A stretch of 64,000 nucleotides of DNA from Argopecten irradians (GCF_041381155.1 NC_091147.1:13788318-13852317); one strand, 5' to 3'. Positions 38,801-47,711 are shown, counted from the first letter of the stretch. A program made the numbers and translations. Notes: generated by a model not told the origin, from the letters alone.

Positions 38801-39599
38801 GGATCACGTTGTTACGCTCTATTGGTGCTATAGTCCATCTGTGGCTAAAAATCACACATGAGGACCGCTTTGTATAACCTTTGACCGCAGCTATGTTTCT
38901 CAACTGATAGATGTTGATAGACGACTCCTGCTAATGCATCTCTCTATTAACATTAATTAAAATCCTACTTAAAATCTCCAAACCATTTAAAAACTATTAT
39001 CAGAGATTGGTCATATGAAAACGGGTAACGGAGTGAACCGTGAATAGTCATTTACTTGGAAATAAGCAAGTAATAAGCGAACAAATGGTTTTAACCGATA
39101 ACATACTATGCAGTCTATGCATGTAAGACCAAAGCAAGTACATACGCTTGTTTAAGAGGCACCTGAAGGGTACTCTCTACTTATCAATACTTCGCTCTTT
39201 TGTAGTTTTTGCGTTCGAATACGTTTTTAAAGTCGTCAGAATGGAGTATATCGTTCTATGTTTTTGTTTTGGAAAGATGATCCAGTTTTATAAGGATGAC
39301 CATAGTTCGAGAACTTTTTTCCAAATAATAAAACTTATCTCTCTTTTTTTCTGGTTATAGGAAGTGCATTTGACCTACGGAAGTTCCACACAGTTGTGCT
39401 TGAAAATGGACCAATGCCACTGAGGGTACTAGAACGTGTGATAGACAATTGGGTAAAAAAAACAAAGGAAACCGCTCAGAACGTGTTATCTCATACAGAG
39501 TGTAATTCGGAAAACACAAACTCTGCAGCCGCGTTGTTCTCCATACATTATTCATTTACATTTATCATAGTTATCTTTTTATTTGTGTTTTATTATTAA
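20758..39599 (+). CDS. DUF885 family protein, predicted secreted/GPI-anchored zinc metallopeptidase-like (17 coding exons)
   Basis: I assembled 17 exons (listed separately). All 16 introns are GT-AG, phases agree throughout, and the exons sum to 1,914 nt, i.e. 637 residues plus stop. Residues 1-20 form a signal peptide. The body follows the DUF885 order: an RNFWDWRMKDSPQF-type start (about 29-42), KDFLALNPVNFIEGFQTNP (about 112-130), LSTDMTPEEVHSIG (about 276-289), TSLPFDGP, the motif HEAEPGHHFQ (411-420), EGWGLYAEYLGEE (456-468) and LPGQACAYKIGELKI (533-547). H411, E412, H417/H418 and the glutamates of EGWGLYAE (E456, E463) are candidate zinc/catalytic residues in the gluzincin manner; the enzymatic role of eukaryotic members is not established to my knowledge. 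The C-terminus ends in about 19 hydrophobic residues (619-637) after small residues, like a GPI signal or a tail anchor. No stop or frameshift interrupts it, so it looks functional. Confidence 0.93.
20902..21083. mobile_element. MITE with TACCGTATAGCC termini (intron 1)
   Basis: About 182 bp, bounded by TACCGTATAGCC and its inverted match GGCTATACGGTA. The inside is rich in TTTCGCG/CGCGAA-type motifs and has no frame. A second family member is at 44,077-44,289. Confidence 0.75.
22592..22737 (+). CDS. DUF885 gene, exon 2 (residues 21-69)
   Basis: Acceptor ttattaccag, donor aag|gtaaca. It encodes the conserved N-terminal region RNFWDWRMKDSPQFMTATGF and ends FEKRK, the usual DUF885 entry segment. 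Confidence 0.92.
24218..24348 (+). CDS. DUF885 gene, exon 3 (residues 70-112)
   Basis: Acceptor ctgattcag, donor aaga|gtaagt. It encodes TVVEEFISRLENLP, then DYDILWDYLKTFVAGYRWK; joins exon 4 in phase 2. Confidence 0.92.
24472..24819. repeat. Three-copy 115-bp tandem repeat (intron 3)
   Basis: Units start at 24,472, 24,587 and 24,702, each beginning 'gaag..tatggcaagttcgg' and ending 'tcaagatttccat'. Units 2 and 3 are almost identical. Short minus-strand frames across them are by-products. Confidence 0.93.
25045..25141. repeat. 51-bp direct duplication (intron 3)
   Basis: The block 'tcgaaaaaaacacaaac...ttagttctaaca' occurs twice in direct orientation with a 51-bp offset. It is a recent simple duplication. 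Confidence 0.9.
26688..26823 (+). CDS. DUF885 gene, exon 4 (residues 113-158)
   Basis: Acceptor tgtatttcag, donor atg|gtaggt. The phase-2 join yields D113 followed by FLALNPVNFIEGFQTNPQT, a strongly conserved family block. The other frame open here is a shadow. Confidence 0.92.
26831..27115. repeat. Inverted repeat pair in intron 4
   Basis: The left arm (about 26,831-26,896: 'ccaga', 'ttactatcactgccgt'-like, 'ggactatgtcat', 'aaactgg') is matched in reverse complement by about 27,039-27,115. The arms are about 70 bp with a 140-bp spacer. It may be a small foldback element. It starts immediately downstream of the exon 4 donor. Confidence 0.65.
27499..27567 (+). CDS. DUF885 gene, exon 5 (residues 159-181)
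   Basis: Acceptor tatttttcag, donor ata|gtaggt. It encodes VDEIIERLENAIRYQHTHHR and more. The donor lies only about 25 bp before the 30-bp minisatellite of intron 5. Confidence 0.9.
27594..28385. repeat. 30-bp minisatellite in intron 5 (about 26 units)
   Basis: The unit is GGTGTAATACTGGCTGGTCT plus CATACCTACA. The period is a multiple of three, so long frames are open in two + frames and one - frame; these are artefacts, since they sit in an intron between two well-supported exons. Each unit carries CTACAG|GTGTAA, which looks like an acceptor joined to a donor. The last part contains a 90-bp (three-unit) higher-order duplication (28,171-28,260 and 28,261-28,350). The reverse complement of the unit matches the tail of dispersed repeats A and B. 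Confidence 0.95.
28746..28861 (+). CDS. DUF885 gene, exon 6 (residues 182-219)
   Basis: Acceptor tttgtttag, donor acaaa|gtaagt. It encodes ENVPKQIDAFLKSEPTYLIL, then YKPFNGS; ends in phase 2. Confidence 0.9.
29485..29566 (+). CDS. DUF885 gene, exon 7 (residues 220-247)
   Basis: Acceptor tttttacag, donor gaa|gtaagt. It encodes LEWRSLARTYCSNIMDAFLK and the linker to exon 8. Confidence 0.9.
30095..30262 (+). CDS. DUF885 gene, exon 8 (residues 248-303)
   Basis: Acceptor tttctcccag, donor aag|gtaaca. It encodes GKDFYRACLKFHLSTDMTPE, the family's conserved substrate-domain helix region, then EEVHSIGMAEVARI. Confidence 0.93.
31308..31394 (+). CDS. DUF885 gene, exon 9 (residues 304-332)
   Basis: Acceptor cctaacag, donor gct|gtgagt. 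It encodes VKKKLGYKGSDREFFDTLKS and nine more residues. Confidence 0.9.
32208..32302 (+). CDS. DUF885 gene, exon 10 (residues 333-363)
   Basis: Acceptor ctgttggcag, donor ctaaa|gtaagt. It encodes EDVLIEYRSMYKYRIKPELS, then KYFEKLPDAP. Confidence 0.9.
32789..32896 (+). CDS. DUF885 gene, exon 11 (residues 364-399)
   Basis: Acceptor aatttctag, donor aatta|gtaagt. It encodes ITSLPFDGPQAVYMSGSMDG, then GTFYVNTNNPQN. Its first 33 nt and the preceding intron are duplicated just downstream (33,068-33,311). Confidence 0.92.
33068..33311 (+). pseudogene. Duplicated intron 10 end plus first part of exon 11 (pseudo-exon)
   Basis: This 244-bp block matches 32,579-32,821 almost base for base: 'ccggcgattatcagtctaat', the 'aatttctag' acceptor, then exon-like 'gataacatctttaccgcttg'. 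Only about 33 nt of the exon are present before the sequence runs into a 31-bp minisatellite. Substitutions (TCG to TCT, TTT to CTT) distinguish it from the real exon. The retained acceptor could act as a decoy splice site. Confidence 0.9.
33313..33665. repeat. 31-bp minisatellite in intron 11 (about 11 units)
   Basis: The unit is AATAAGCAACATACTTAGTT plus AAGGGATTGTC. Units 3-5 are identical and later units accumulate changes. It starts exactly at the breakpoint of the partial exon 11 duplication. Confidence 0.93.
33820..33880 (+). CDS. DUF885 gene, exon 12 (residues 400-420), metal-binding motif
   Basis: Acceptor tttccacag, donor cag|gtttgt. It encodes TYTYMALTLHEAEPGHHFQ; H411-E412 and H417-H418 are the hallmark residues and are intact. 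Confidence 0.95.
34507..34866. mobile_element. MITE-like element with about 65-bp inverted ends (intron 12)
   Basis: The left end 'ctctgtatattacagagtta' (34,507) is inverted-matched by the right end '...cgcaagggcatataactctg' to 'acagag' (about 34,795-34,866); both arms include a TTACGTCA motif. Solo fragments of the same end occur at about 38,385-38,460 and 31,705-31,760. Confidence 0.7.
34901..35008 (+). CDS. DUF885 gene, exon 13 (residues 421-456)
   Basis: Acceptor tttaatgtag, donor gag|gtacgt. It encodes LPKYRRHLEIRKYFQVPFNF and the run-in YTAYVE to the glutamate motif. Confidence 0.93.
35340..35560. repeat. Likely dispersed-repeat fragments (intron 13)
   Basis: From 'gtttggttaataaaagtcct' on, the text resembles a short 'tttaacgtcctattaacag' repeat that I associate with bivalve genomes. 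I cannot set its ends. The short frame here runs into genuine exon 14. Confidence 0.35.
35568..35632 (+). CDS. DUF885 gene, exon 14 (residues 457-477)
   Basis: Acceptor ttttgcag, donor aat|gtgagt. It encodes GWGLYAEYLGEELGLYEDDF; E463 and neighbours match the conserved glutamate motif. Confidence 0.93.
36061..36132 (+). CDS. DUF885 gene, exon 15 (residues 478-501)
   Basis: Acceptor aacttacag, donor caa|gtaagt. It encodes MIGRYSFDIFRACRLVVDTG, then IHYF; this matches the conserved RACRLVVDTG.HY block. Confidence 0.93.
37430..37830. repeat. Degenerate minisatellite of about 30 bp (intron 15)
   Basis: Diverged units of the type 'attgacacattcgggaaatc aaaca' recur across about 400 bp. A reverse-complement counterpart of the same degenerate array is found at 56,640-56,860 as part of the inverted duplication. 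Confidence 0.8.
38132..38301 (+). CDS. DUF885 gene, exon 16 (residues 502-558)
   Basis: Acceptor atgttttag, donor ttag|gtacat. It encodes NWTRDHAIDYMLNHTALPRE, then LLPGQACAYKIGELKI, the C-terminal conserved block. A diverged inverted copy of this exon lies at 53.4 kb. Confidence 0.93.
39361..39599 (+). CDS. DUF885 gene, exon 17 (residues 559-637, stop)
   Basis: Acceptor ctggttatag, TAA stop at 39,597-39,599. It encodes SAFDLRKFHTVVLENGPMPL, then LERVIDNWV (end of the family domain), a polar linker NSENTNSAAA and a 19-residue hydrophobic end (IVIFLFVFYY). The last part fits a GPI-attachment signal or a tail anchor. No AATAAA is visible directly downstream. Confidence 0.92.
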
Positions 39600-39645
39600 A
39601 TCATTTTGAAGAAAAGTGTATCATTATTTTATGTAACTGATTCTA

Positions 39646-39797
39646 GTACCCAGTACCCTGTACCCTTTACACTGTACCCTGTACCCCGTACCCTGTATCC
39701 TGTACCCTGTACCCTGTACCCCGTAACCTGTACCCTGTACCTTGTACCCTCTACCCTGTACCCTGTACCCTTTACCATGTATTCCCTACCCCCTACA
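39646..39797. repeat. CCCTGTA heptamer array 1 (3' flank of the DUF885 gene)
   Basis: About 20 slightly variable 7-bp units (CCCTGTA, with CCCCGTA and others) begin about 47 bp after the stop codon. This is not the CCCTAA telomere repeat. Confidence 0.93.
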
Positions 39798-39823
39798 TGA
39801 GTTGATATTACAGCCTATCAGCT

Positions 39824-39835
39824 TGCGCATGCGCA
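39824..39835. promoter_or_regulatory. Perfect NRF1-like palindrome TGCGCATGCGCA
   Basis: This 12-bp palindrome is the textbook NRF1 consensus. It lies between the two CCCTGTA arrays. Occupancy is unknown, and no downstream gene start is evident nearby. Confidence 0.35.
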
Positions 39836-39985
39836 GATTATGACACCATAGATGTTCGAGTAAATTACAATATATTATAAAGAAATCGTTTCGAGGAGCC
39901 AGTTATTACTTGATATAAAAGCAATTTTTCAATTACTTTCATAACAATGGCAGTCGGTCATTTTATTCCGAGTCATACTTGCGTT

Positions 39986-40115
39986 CCTTGTACCCTGTAC
40001 CTCGTACCCTGTACCCTGTACCCTGTACCCCGTACCCTGTACCCTGTACCCCGTACTCTGTATCCTGTACCCCCTACCCTGTACTATGTACCCCGTACCC
40101 TGTACCCTGTACCCT
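39986..40115. repeat. CCCTGTA heptamer array 2
   Basis: The same 7-bp unit and orientation as array 1, about 190 bp further on, with occasional CCCCGTA and TATCCTG variants. Confidence 0.93.
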
Positions 40116-40119
40116 GATT

Positions 40120-40527
40120 TGGAAAAAATAATTCATTGGAAAGTCGATGGAATCGTAGGTTTAAACGTATTGTATGCTATCAAGTAGTCTGAAAATTAAT
40201 TATAAGCATTGATGTTTTTTTCATCGTGCTATGAAATAATTTTTTGTAACCAACGCGGATTCACACAGCTTGAAAACAATTTTTTTCATTTAAGCATTTA
40301 TGTCACTATCTTTTAACTTCATCGGGTTATGAAAGAAATTTTGTTTGCAAACTGTGTGAATCCGCGGTGCGGATTCTCACGAAAGGTTGCATTTTTTTTT
40401 TCATAACCCGATGAAGTTAAAAAAATTGTCACATCGATACGTATAATTAATTTTCAGGCTATTTGATAATATAAAATACATTTAAACGTACGATTCCTTT
40501 GATTTTATAATGGATTATTCCTTCTCA
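40120..40527. mobile_element. Foldback element with about 100-bp inverted arms
   Basis: The left arm (about 40,120-40,230: 'aaataattcattgga', 'aatcgtaggtttaaacgta', 'ctgaaaattaattata') is matched in reverse complement by about 40,425-40,527. A second internal inverted pair ('aacttcatcgggttatga' / 'tcataacccgatgaagtt') sits inside. A relative with one arm lies at about 62,190-62,350. Confidence 0.85.
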
Positions 40528-41389
40528 ACCAATACGCAACGCCATGGTAACGTCGGGTTTTCGAGCCATTATCGGTTGTTTTCTTCATATTATATGAAGA
40601 AAAAGGATCTGCCAATCAGAAAGTCGGATATAGTGTGAAAACAAATAAAAATAACAATCCATGGTATATGCTATAGTACAATTGAATGGTGAGGCGAAAT
40701 AAACCGACCAAGTACAGCCCTACAGACATTTCATTGAGGATTACAGAGAGCGCTGTCTAACTCCAAATTAACGCGGTATACAGTTATCGATTACACACCA
40801 ATGGACCAAACTACATGTGTTTTCTGTTGTCGGACTAAGAGCATTTAGTTTTGTCAAGTCAATGAAAGTAACTCCTGCAGTATCGAAAATGAACCAATGT
40901 ATACATCTTTGAATCATGAAATATTAACAATAGTTGTCATGAATAGGAATAGCCATTTAATAACAATATTACCATGTGTTCCATTTGCAAGCTCAGTGCA
41001 ACTGGTACGAACCCGCTAATGGAACGAACGTACGGCAAGTTTTAAAAACTAGGCCAAAAGGTTATTGAAACGCGGACAAGCGTTGCAGTTACCTATTAAA
41101 CTGCGAACTCGAAGTTACTCAACATAGAGTATTGCGTCGATACCATAGGTTTATTCTCTTTTTAAACGATCTGATGTTTCCCCTTGCTGAAACCATTTTT
41201 TGTAGGTAAGTAAACTAACTTTGCATGCAGTTCTAGGTCTGGTTGTTCAAAAAATGATTTAGTCCGGGGGCTTAAGCCCCTTTTTTTGGCCGAATTGTGC
41301 ACTTTGTGATACCTTTGTCTACCTATATTTTTAGTGTTACTGAATGAATGCAAATATGGATATTATTAACTGATAAAAGCTTGTTTTTA

Positions 41390-42670
41390 AATTCTAATAT
41401 CTTGAAAACTAAATGATAAAGAACATTATGATATCTTGAAAGCTAATTGATATCGAGCATTATAATATCTTAAAAACTTGTTGATAAAGAACAGTATACT
41501 ATATTGAAAACTAATTTATAAAGAACATTAAAATATATTGAAAACTAATTGATAAAAACATAATATCTTGAGAACTAATTGATATCGAGCATTATGATAT
41601 CATGAAAAATAATTGATATCAAATGTTATAATATCCTGCAAACTAATTGATAAAGAAAATTATAATATCCTGCAAACTAATTGATAAAGAAAATTATAAT
41701 ATCATGAAAAGAAATTGATATAGAACAATGTCAAGAAAGAAGACAAATTTAAGCAATTTTGACAAATTTTAAAAATGCACAAAATACATAAAATAATTGC
41801 CCAAAAAACAGAACAACATACAGGAATTTACTTTAACATGGCAGGACATCCAGCAAATATTTAATGTTTAAAACAGAATTAATAAATCTAACGTCTACAA
41901 ATATATATATACTGTAGATATGATGAGAAACATCAGATGATTTTAAAATATACTTCATTTACATGCTGATCTGTTTTTAAGTACATATTCAATTTCTTTA
42001 TCTGTTAATCATAAATAGACTATGAAAGATTGAGTTTAAGTGATGTTGTTTTGTGACAAATGTCTAAGTTTATGGTATGATTGTAATGTATGTATCTAGT
42101 ACATGTATGTAAGTGATGGTGTGACTGAGAGCCCTCCTGTGTGGGGACATTTGTTTATATTTTGAAGGCTGACCCCAAGGCCCCAATCTTGGCAGCCTTC
42201 AGATATATTACGTGTCTGGGGTATTTCATGTTTTTGTGATAAAAAAATAATATGTTGAAAAGTAATTGATATAGATCATTATAATATCTTGAAAACTAAT
42301 TTATATAGAAAATTATAATATCTTGCATAATTATGTATGTATGTAAGTGGTGCTGTGACTGGGAGCCCTCCTGTGTGGGAACATTTGTTTATATTTTGAA
42401 GGCTGACCCCTAGGCCCCAACCTTGGCAGCCTTCAGATGTATAACATGTCGGTGGTATTAAATGTTTTTGTGTTAAAAAAATAATTAAAAAAAAATAATA
42501 TGTTGAAAAGTAATTGATAAAGAACATTATAATATCTTGAGAACTAATTGATATAGAACATTATAATATCTTGAGAACTACTTGATATAAAACATTATAA
42601 TATCTTGAAAACTAATTTATGTAGAAAATTATAATGTCTTAAGAACTAATTGATATAGAACATTATAGAT
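41390..42670. repeat. Degenerate ~35-bp tandem repeats with an embedded 150-bp duplicate
   Basis: Units of the form 'ttgaaaactaattgatatag' plus 'aacattataatatc' recur at 41,390-41,720 and 42,240-42,670. Between and within these lies a block ('gagccctcctgtgtggg' ... 'ggcagccttcagat') present twice, at about 42,120-42,255 and 42,355-42,495. No coding content. Confidence 0.85.
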
Positions 42671-42849
42671 ATATTAAAACCATTTTTACGACTTAAGCCT
42701 TCCTTTGCCCGACTATTTACTTTAAATATATATTATATGTATTGATACAATTTTTAATGCACCTGCAGTGAACTATTTATCATAATTGTGCTCTTGATTA
42801 ACTTTTCTCTTAAACGCTAACCCCTATTAACAAAAAATTAGAATTACAC

Positions 42850-43210
42850 ATCAATTAGGTTTCAAGATATTAAAATTTTTGAAAAGCAAAATGGCTGACA
42901 ACAGCTTTAACCACTTACTAACGTTCACAGATCCGTTCAGTAATATAGGTATGGAACAAACATTATTATTATATATCAATTAGTATTCAAGATATTAGAA
43001 TATAAACATTTCTATGGAAGCCATTTTGAAAAACAAAATGGCCGACTGGTTTAACAAACGACTTATGTTGATAATTCCATTCAGTAACCCTGAAAATGTA
43101 GGTATAGAAAAAATAGGATTGTTCACCATTTAGTTTTCAAGATAATAAGCTTTTTATATTTTCATGTCGGCCATTTTGAAAAATGGCCGCCATGGCCATC
43201 AGAAGCAAAA
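42850..43210. repeat. Diverged tandem repeat with AAATGGCCGAC motifs
   Basis: Blocks of about 125-150 bp recur with 'caagatatta', 'aaaatggcYgac', 'ccgttcagtaa'/'ccattcagtaa' and 'gtaggtat'. The third, partial block ends with 'aaaatggccgccatggcca'. Confidence 0.65.
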
Positions 43211-44076
43211 TCCGCTTGGGTCCCTTTGTCTAATAACTTGTATTAGGTCATAGTAATTGTATACCAAATGAATTTTTCATTTTTCACTTACTGCAAAACG
43301 TGTGATTCTTGAAAGAAAGTCTTCAAAGTTTGTATTTTCAGAATTTTTATTGTTTTAAAATCTGACGATTCCTATAATAAGAATCAATATAAATGCATAT
43401 TGACAAGATAACATGTGATTTCGGCCTTTTTTTTACTGCCCCAATATTCGTGAACCAAGTCCGTAATTGTGACTATTATCGAATGCCGTGACATTACACT
43501 AACGGTGACTATCTTACTGTGGAATGTTTCTCCCTTTATTCTAAACAGAGACGTAATCAAACCACTGTCAGTCGATATGTTTTATCACTACATGATCTGC
43601 ATTTGTTTTATAATTCAAACAAAGAAGATTTGGGCTAACTACTAAATAACATAACAATGGGAGCGTTGGTGCGTTATCACACAGAGGGTTCCTCAAATAA
43701 CACACCAACAAGGTGTTCATACAACAATCGAGCGCTCGGTTTCAACCCCATGAATTATAATTCAGATATCAATCAAAGAAAAAGAACGTGTAACTGTTAC
43801 AAATATTCCACCAATCAAATAAATTACAACTATTGTAGTGTATATCAATAACAAAACACAGACTCACAGAATGAATGCTATATCCATTCAGTCATTACGT
43901 AGATGACACGTGTCTAGAATTAATGGCCACCGATCAATAATGGAGACAGTCGAGCCTCGTCTTATTTTAATTTTCGTAATTAAAAGACGATAACAATTTC
44001 GTTTTCTATAATTATATTAAAATAAATTCTAAGTAGTATTCTCTTTGCTACGCACTTCCATGACAAATAATACACA

Positions 44077-44289
44077 TACCGTATAACCGGTAATTTCGCG
44101 GACCAAAATTTTCGCGATTTGATCTAAAAAAGAGAAAATCACATCTTAGCGATCTTAAATTTTCGCTATATGGATTTTCAGGTAGATATTATTCAACATT
44201 ATCTTATTATTTTGCGAATCATATTTTCGCTATCATAGCCGCGCAATCGCAAAAATATCATCCCCGCGAAATTAACCGGCTCTACGGTA
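44077..44289. mobile_element. MITE with TACCGTATAACCGG termini
   Basis: About 213 bp. The left end 'taccgtataaccggtaattt' (with cgcgg) is inverted-matched by the right end 'gcgaaattaaccggctctac' (with ggta). Internal 'ttttcgc' motifs match the intron 1 relative. Confidence 0.8.
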
Positions 44290-45297
44290 TACTACAAACC
44301 CATAACAATCACACTATGTAACGAACGGTGTACTAGTAGCTAAATTAGTCCAAACTATAATTGAATTCAACTTATTAAAGACCTACTGCGTCTTCGAAGC
44401 AAAAAGAAAAAAAGTTCTTAAACAAAATTCTCATAAGCAGATTTATATAGGTGGCCTAAGATAAGTTAACACCACAAAACAAATGGTTCGATAACATTTT
44501 TGCAAAATTTATTCTTGGCGAAATCCGCATGTAACATCGCGCCGAGATTACATAAGATATGACTCATGCTATATATCAACACTAACCTGTTCACAAAATC
44601 ATTTAAAGTTTAATCCCAAGACATTTTGAAAGCTTTCAAATTTCGAAGCTATATTTGCTTGTTCCAGAATTTAAGAATGTAATGCAAAGTAGGTTGTTGT
44701 GTACATGTATTTTTACCAATTTATTTATGTCAATATAATTATTTCGGACAAATTGAGTTACAATATCTTTACTATTTTTATAATTATTTTAGATCAATTA
44801 GATTTTACTGATGACTCGTAAACTGTTGTGTAGCTTGTACATGATGACATAATATGTGAAAAAACCCGTAAATTTTAGGATCAAAGTCAACATGATTCGG
44901 TATATATTCTGTCACCAAATAGCCATGTCGTTTTCTTAAATAGTGTCTGTAGCAGGTATAAGGATTTGTTCGACCAGATTCGATTTTACAAAAACATGTA
45001 CATCGAGTCCTTTGATCAAGAGTCATGAAATTAATCATATCATGAAAAATTTTGCCAAGATTTTCAAGCTACACAGTAGTAATTAACGTGTTGATGTTAG
45101 TTCCGGTGGACACATACTTTTGATCAATTTTGTTTGTTCAAACACACCTAAGAAGGGACATAAAAGCATGCAAAATATCAACGTTTTGAACAGGTGCTAA
45201 TAACCTTTTTTTATATTATAATAACTTTTACATCTGGGAGTAATGTTTGTTATTAATTAAATTTTCAAATAATTGATATTTTGTTTTCTATTTGAAG

Positions 45298-45769
45298 AAA
45301 TGACCAAGAGTGAGAAACCGGAAGTGGATAATCACGTGACCTTAGCAAGCAGAGAGAGGAGTCTAGTATCTTCCAGTGCAGAAAGAAGATAGCACTGTTT
45401 TAATAAAGACTCATTTTTATTATAAAGGAGATACACGCTTAATCTATTGGACGTGGGTATAAGTCGGAATAATATAATTTGATCAAGGTGAAAATGTCAA
45501 GCAGCGAAACCTAAATGTGTTGATTGAAAGTCATTAATCGGACAGTGGAAGTACTTAGAATTTGCGGGAAAAGATTTAATTTGAGCGCCGCCGGAGTCAG
45601 CCTAGACAATAAACAAAAAAGTACAATTAGAGTAGAATTGGGAATTTGAAAAGACAAAACCGGCACAAGCGAGAGTAGCATTGTATCCCTGTGAAGATCA
45701 GCCTTCAAATCACATTTTATCAATTACATTTCGTTACACGAGTGCATTAGAGAGACAATACCAGCAGAG
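45298..45769 (+). promoter_or_regulatory. 5' flank of the DUF229 gene (duplicated)
   Basis: The segment just ahead of the coding start contains 'aatgaccaagagtgagaaac', an E-box-containing 'atcacgtgacc' and no convincing intron signals. Its beginning has a counterpart at 63,966-64,000. It presumably holds the promoter and 5' UTR, but no TATA or initiator is convincing. Confidence 0.3.
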
Positions 45770-47694
45770 ATGCCAAACAAGAAAATAAAATCATTGATGT
45801 ATGTGTCATTTTTCGCTATGTTTACCTACGTTATGGTACCAGGTATAAAAGAATTTTTCAAAGCTGTTCCTCACCACAGATTCGTTATCGACATCAATGG
45901 AGATCAATCTTCTTGCGTTTTACCAAATCATGATCCATTCGACCGTAGCATAATTAAGTTTTTTTACGATGTCGACTCACGTGCGATAAATTCCCCGATG
46001 TTGTTTTTCTCGACAACGACCTCCAGTTACAAACTAATTACTCTGCGGTAAAAGAGGCAGGATGGCGACAACATCTTACTTGTGAACGCGAATACGTACA
46101 GAGAATAAATGAGACAACTGTTGCTTTTGTCCCAGAAAAGTCTGCAAGTCCATCAAGTGTGTATAGTGATTGCTCAAAAATATCATGTCACGATCAAAGT
46201 TCTTCTCTCGTCTACCAGCAGCTGGTGTTCCATACTGACAGTGAACGTGTACTAAAGAGTAAGCAGATTAAGGAGGAGACTACAGACAGTCCAAGTGTCG
46301 TTATTGTCGGTATAGACTCGGTGTCACAACTCGCAGCCAAACGACTGCTGCCAAAGACTCTACACTACCTCACACATTCGTTAGGTGCTCATATATTCAA
46401 CGGATATACTAAAGTAGCAGAGAACACCTTCCCTAACTTATTTGCTCTACTTTCTGGACAGAAAGAAAAGCCAAAAGGATTCTTTCATGATAAATACCTC
46501 GATGACATGGAGTCTTTTATATGGAAAAATTTTTCGGGAAAAGGTTATGTGACGATGTATGCCGAAGAGCAGCCCAAGTCTCCTTCATTTAAAGCTGTGT
46601 CGAAAGGTTTTTTTCATCCACCGACGGATCATTATTTCTTCCCATGTGGGGTCGCGATGGATACCATCAAGCCTTTCTTCAATTCCCCTTACTACAGACA
46701 CTCGTGGATATATAGTAGACTTTCATTATGGAAATCTCAGTTTTGCCATGGTAACAAAGCCAGACATGAGATTCAAATTAATTACTTAAAATCATTTCTG
46801 TCTTCGTATAAAAGTAGACGAAAATTTTCTTTGACATGGATGGCTGCTCTCGCTCATGACGAACTAAATTACCTCAGCCTTGCCGACGACCAGCTGAGGG
46901 ATTTCTTTGATTGGTCAAATAAAAAAGGACATTTTAACAACACAATATTGATGTTACTTAGCGACCATGGCTCAAACCTAAACGCTATTAGGAATACCGT
47001 GATTGGTCGAATAGAAGAACGAATGCCTTTATTTGCTATTGCACTACCTAAACATTTGAAAGAGAAATATCCGTTATTAGAAAGAAACTTACGTCATAAT
47101 ACAGAGCGACTGACGTCACACTTTGATACTTATCATACCCTAGTTGCTATTTTAGAGGGGAGGTTTTGTCGGTCCAGTGAACCTGATCATCGACTTATCG
47201 GCAGGAGTCTTTTTAGTCGTATTCCGTCTAACCGTACGTGTCGGGACGCTGGCATTCTCAGAGAATTCTGCCCATGTCACAAATACGACATTGTTGATAT
47301 GTCCGAAAATGAACTGATCAACTTCGGAGAGCGTGTTGTACAGACAATTAACTCAAAATTCGAATCTGTCTATCCACAATGTATGCGATTGTCACTGAAC
47401 AAAGTTGAAAACTCACAGAAGATTGTATCAAATTTTATTTCTGTATCACACTTGGAACCTTCTTCTTTCACATGGTACAATATTTGGCACAGTGAGGAAC
47501 GCCATATTGACAGTAAACAGTATCGTATGCTGATCAGTACTACGCCGGGGTTTGCTTTGTTTGAAAGTTCTTTAACTTAACATCCAGACGGACGAATTGA
47601 AGTATGGGACCACATCAGTAGGGCAAACAGGTACGGAAATCAGTCCCATTGTGTTGATGTCGTTGAACTAAAGCCGTTCTGTTTCTGTGGATAG
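45770..47694 (+). pseudogene. DUF229 family protein, single exon, frameshifted and with a premature stop
   Basis: ATG at 45,770 opens with MPNKKIKSLMYVSFFAMFTY, a type II membrane anchor. The family region begins SSCVLPNHDPFDRSIIKFF. The frame is then lost at a run of seven T (45,959-45,965); downstream homology continues in the frame needing one more T (CDKFPDVVFLDNDLQL). The main domain follows: VVIVGIDSVSQ (nucleophile region, near 46,297), GYTKVAENTFPNL (near 46,399), AHDELN, LLSDHGS (metal-binding Asp-His, near 46,950) and RIEERMPLFAIALP. TAA at 47,578-47,580 then interrupts; the same frame runs on through HPDGRIEVWDHISRANRYGN and a Cys-rich end to TAG at 47,692, as in intact family members. 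An AATAAA sits at 47,712. Nominal length is about 641 codons. The family has an alkaline phosphatase/sulfatase-like fold; its substrate is unknown to me. Confidence 0.88.
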
Positions 47695-47711
47695 ACTTTA
47701 TCACTGTACAC

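Larger units (their letters stand above)
41160..45400. repeat. Segmental duplication, copy 1 (5' flank of the DUF229 gene)
   Basis: Anchors appear in the same order here and at 59,735-64,000: 'ctgatgtttcc..ttgctgaaa' (41,170 / 59,773), 'taagtaaactaact' (41,206 / 59,820), 'acatgtgatttcg' (43,411 / 59,943), 'cgttatcacacagaggg' (43,671 / 61,232), the 'gtaaactgttgtgta' block (44,818 / 63,556), and 'aatgacc..agYgagaa' (45,299 / 63,970). Copy-specific insertions separate some anchors, notably the 35-bp repeats at 41.39-42.67 kb. The duplication ends just before the DUF229 gene. Confidence 0.75.

Noticed and set aside
39646..40115. Interstitial telomere repeat
   Set aside because: The unit is CCCTGTA, not CCCTAA/TTAGGG.
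46559..46789. Alternative frame inside the DUF229 gene
   Set aside because: It is an overlapping shadow frame without family features.
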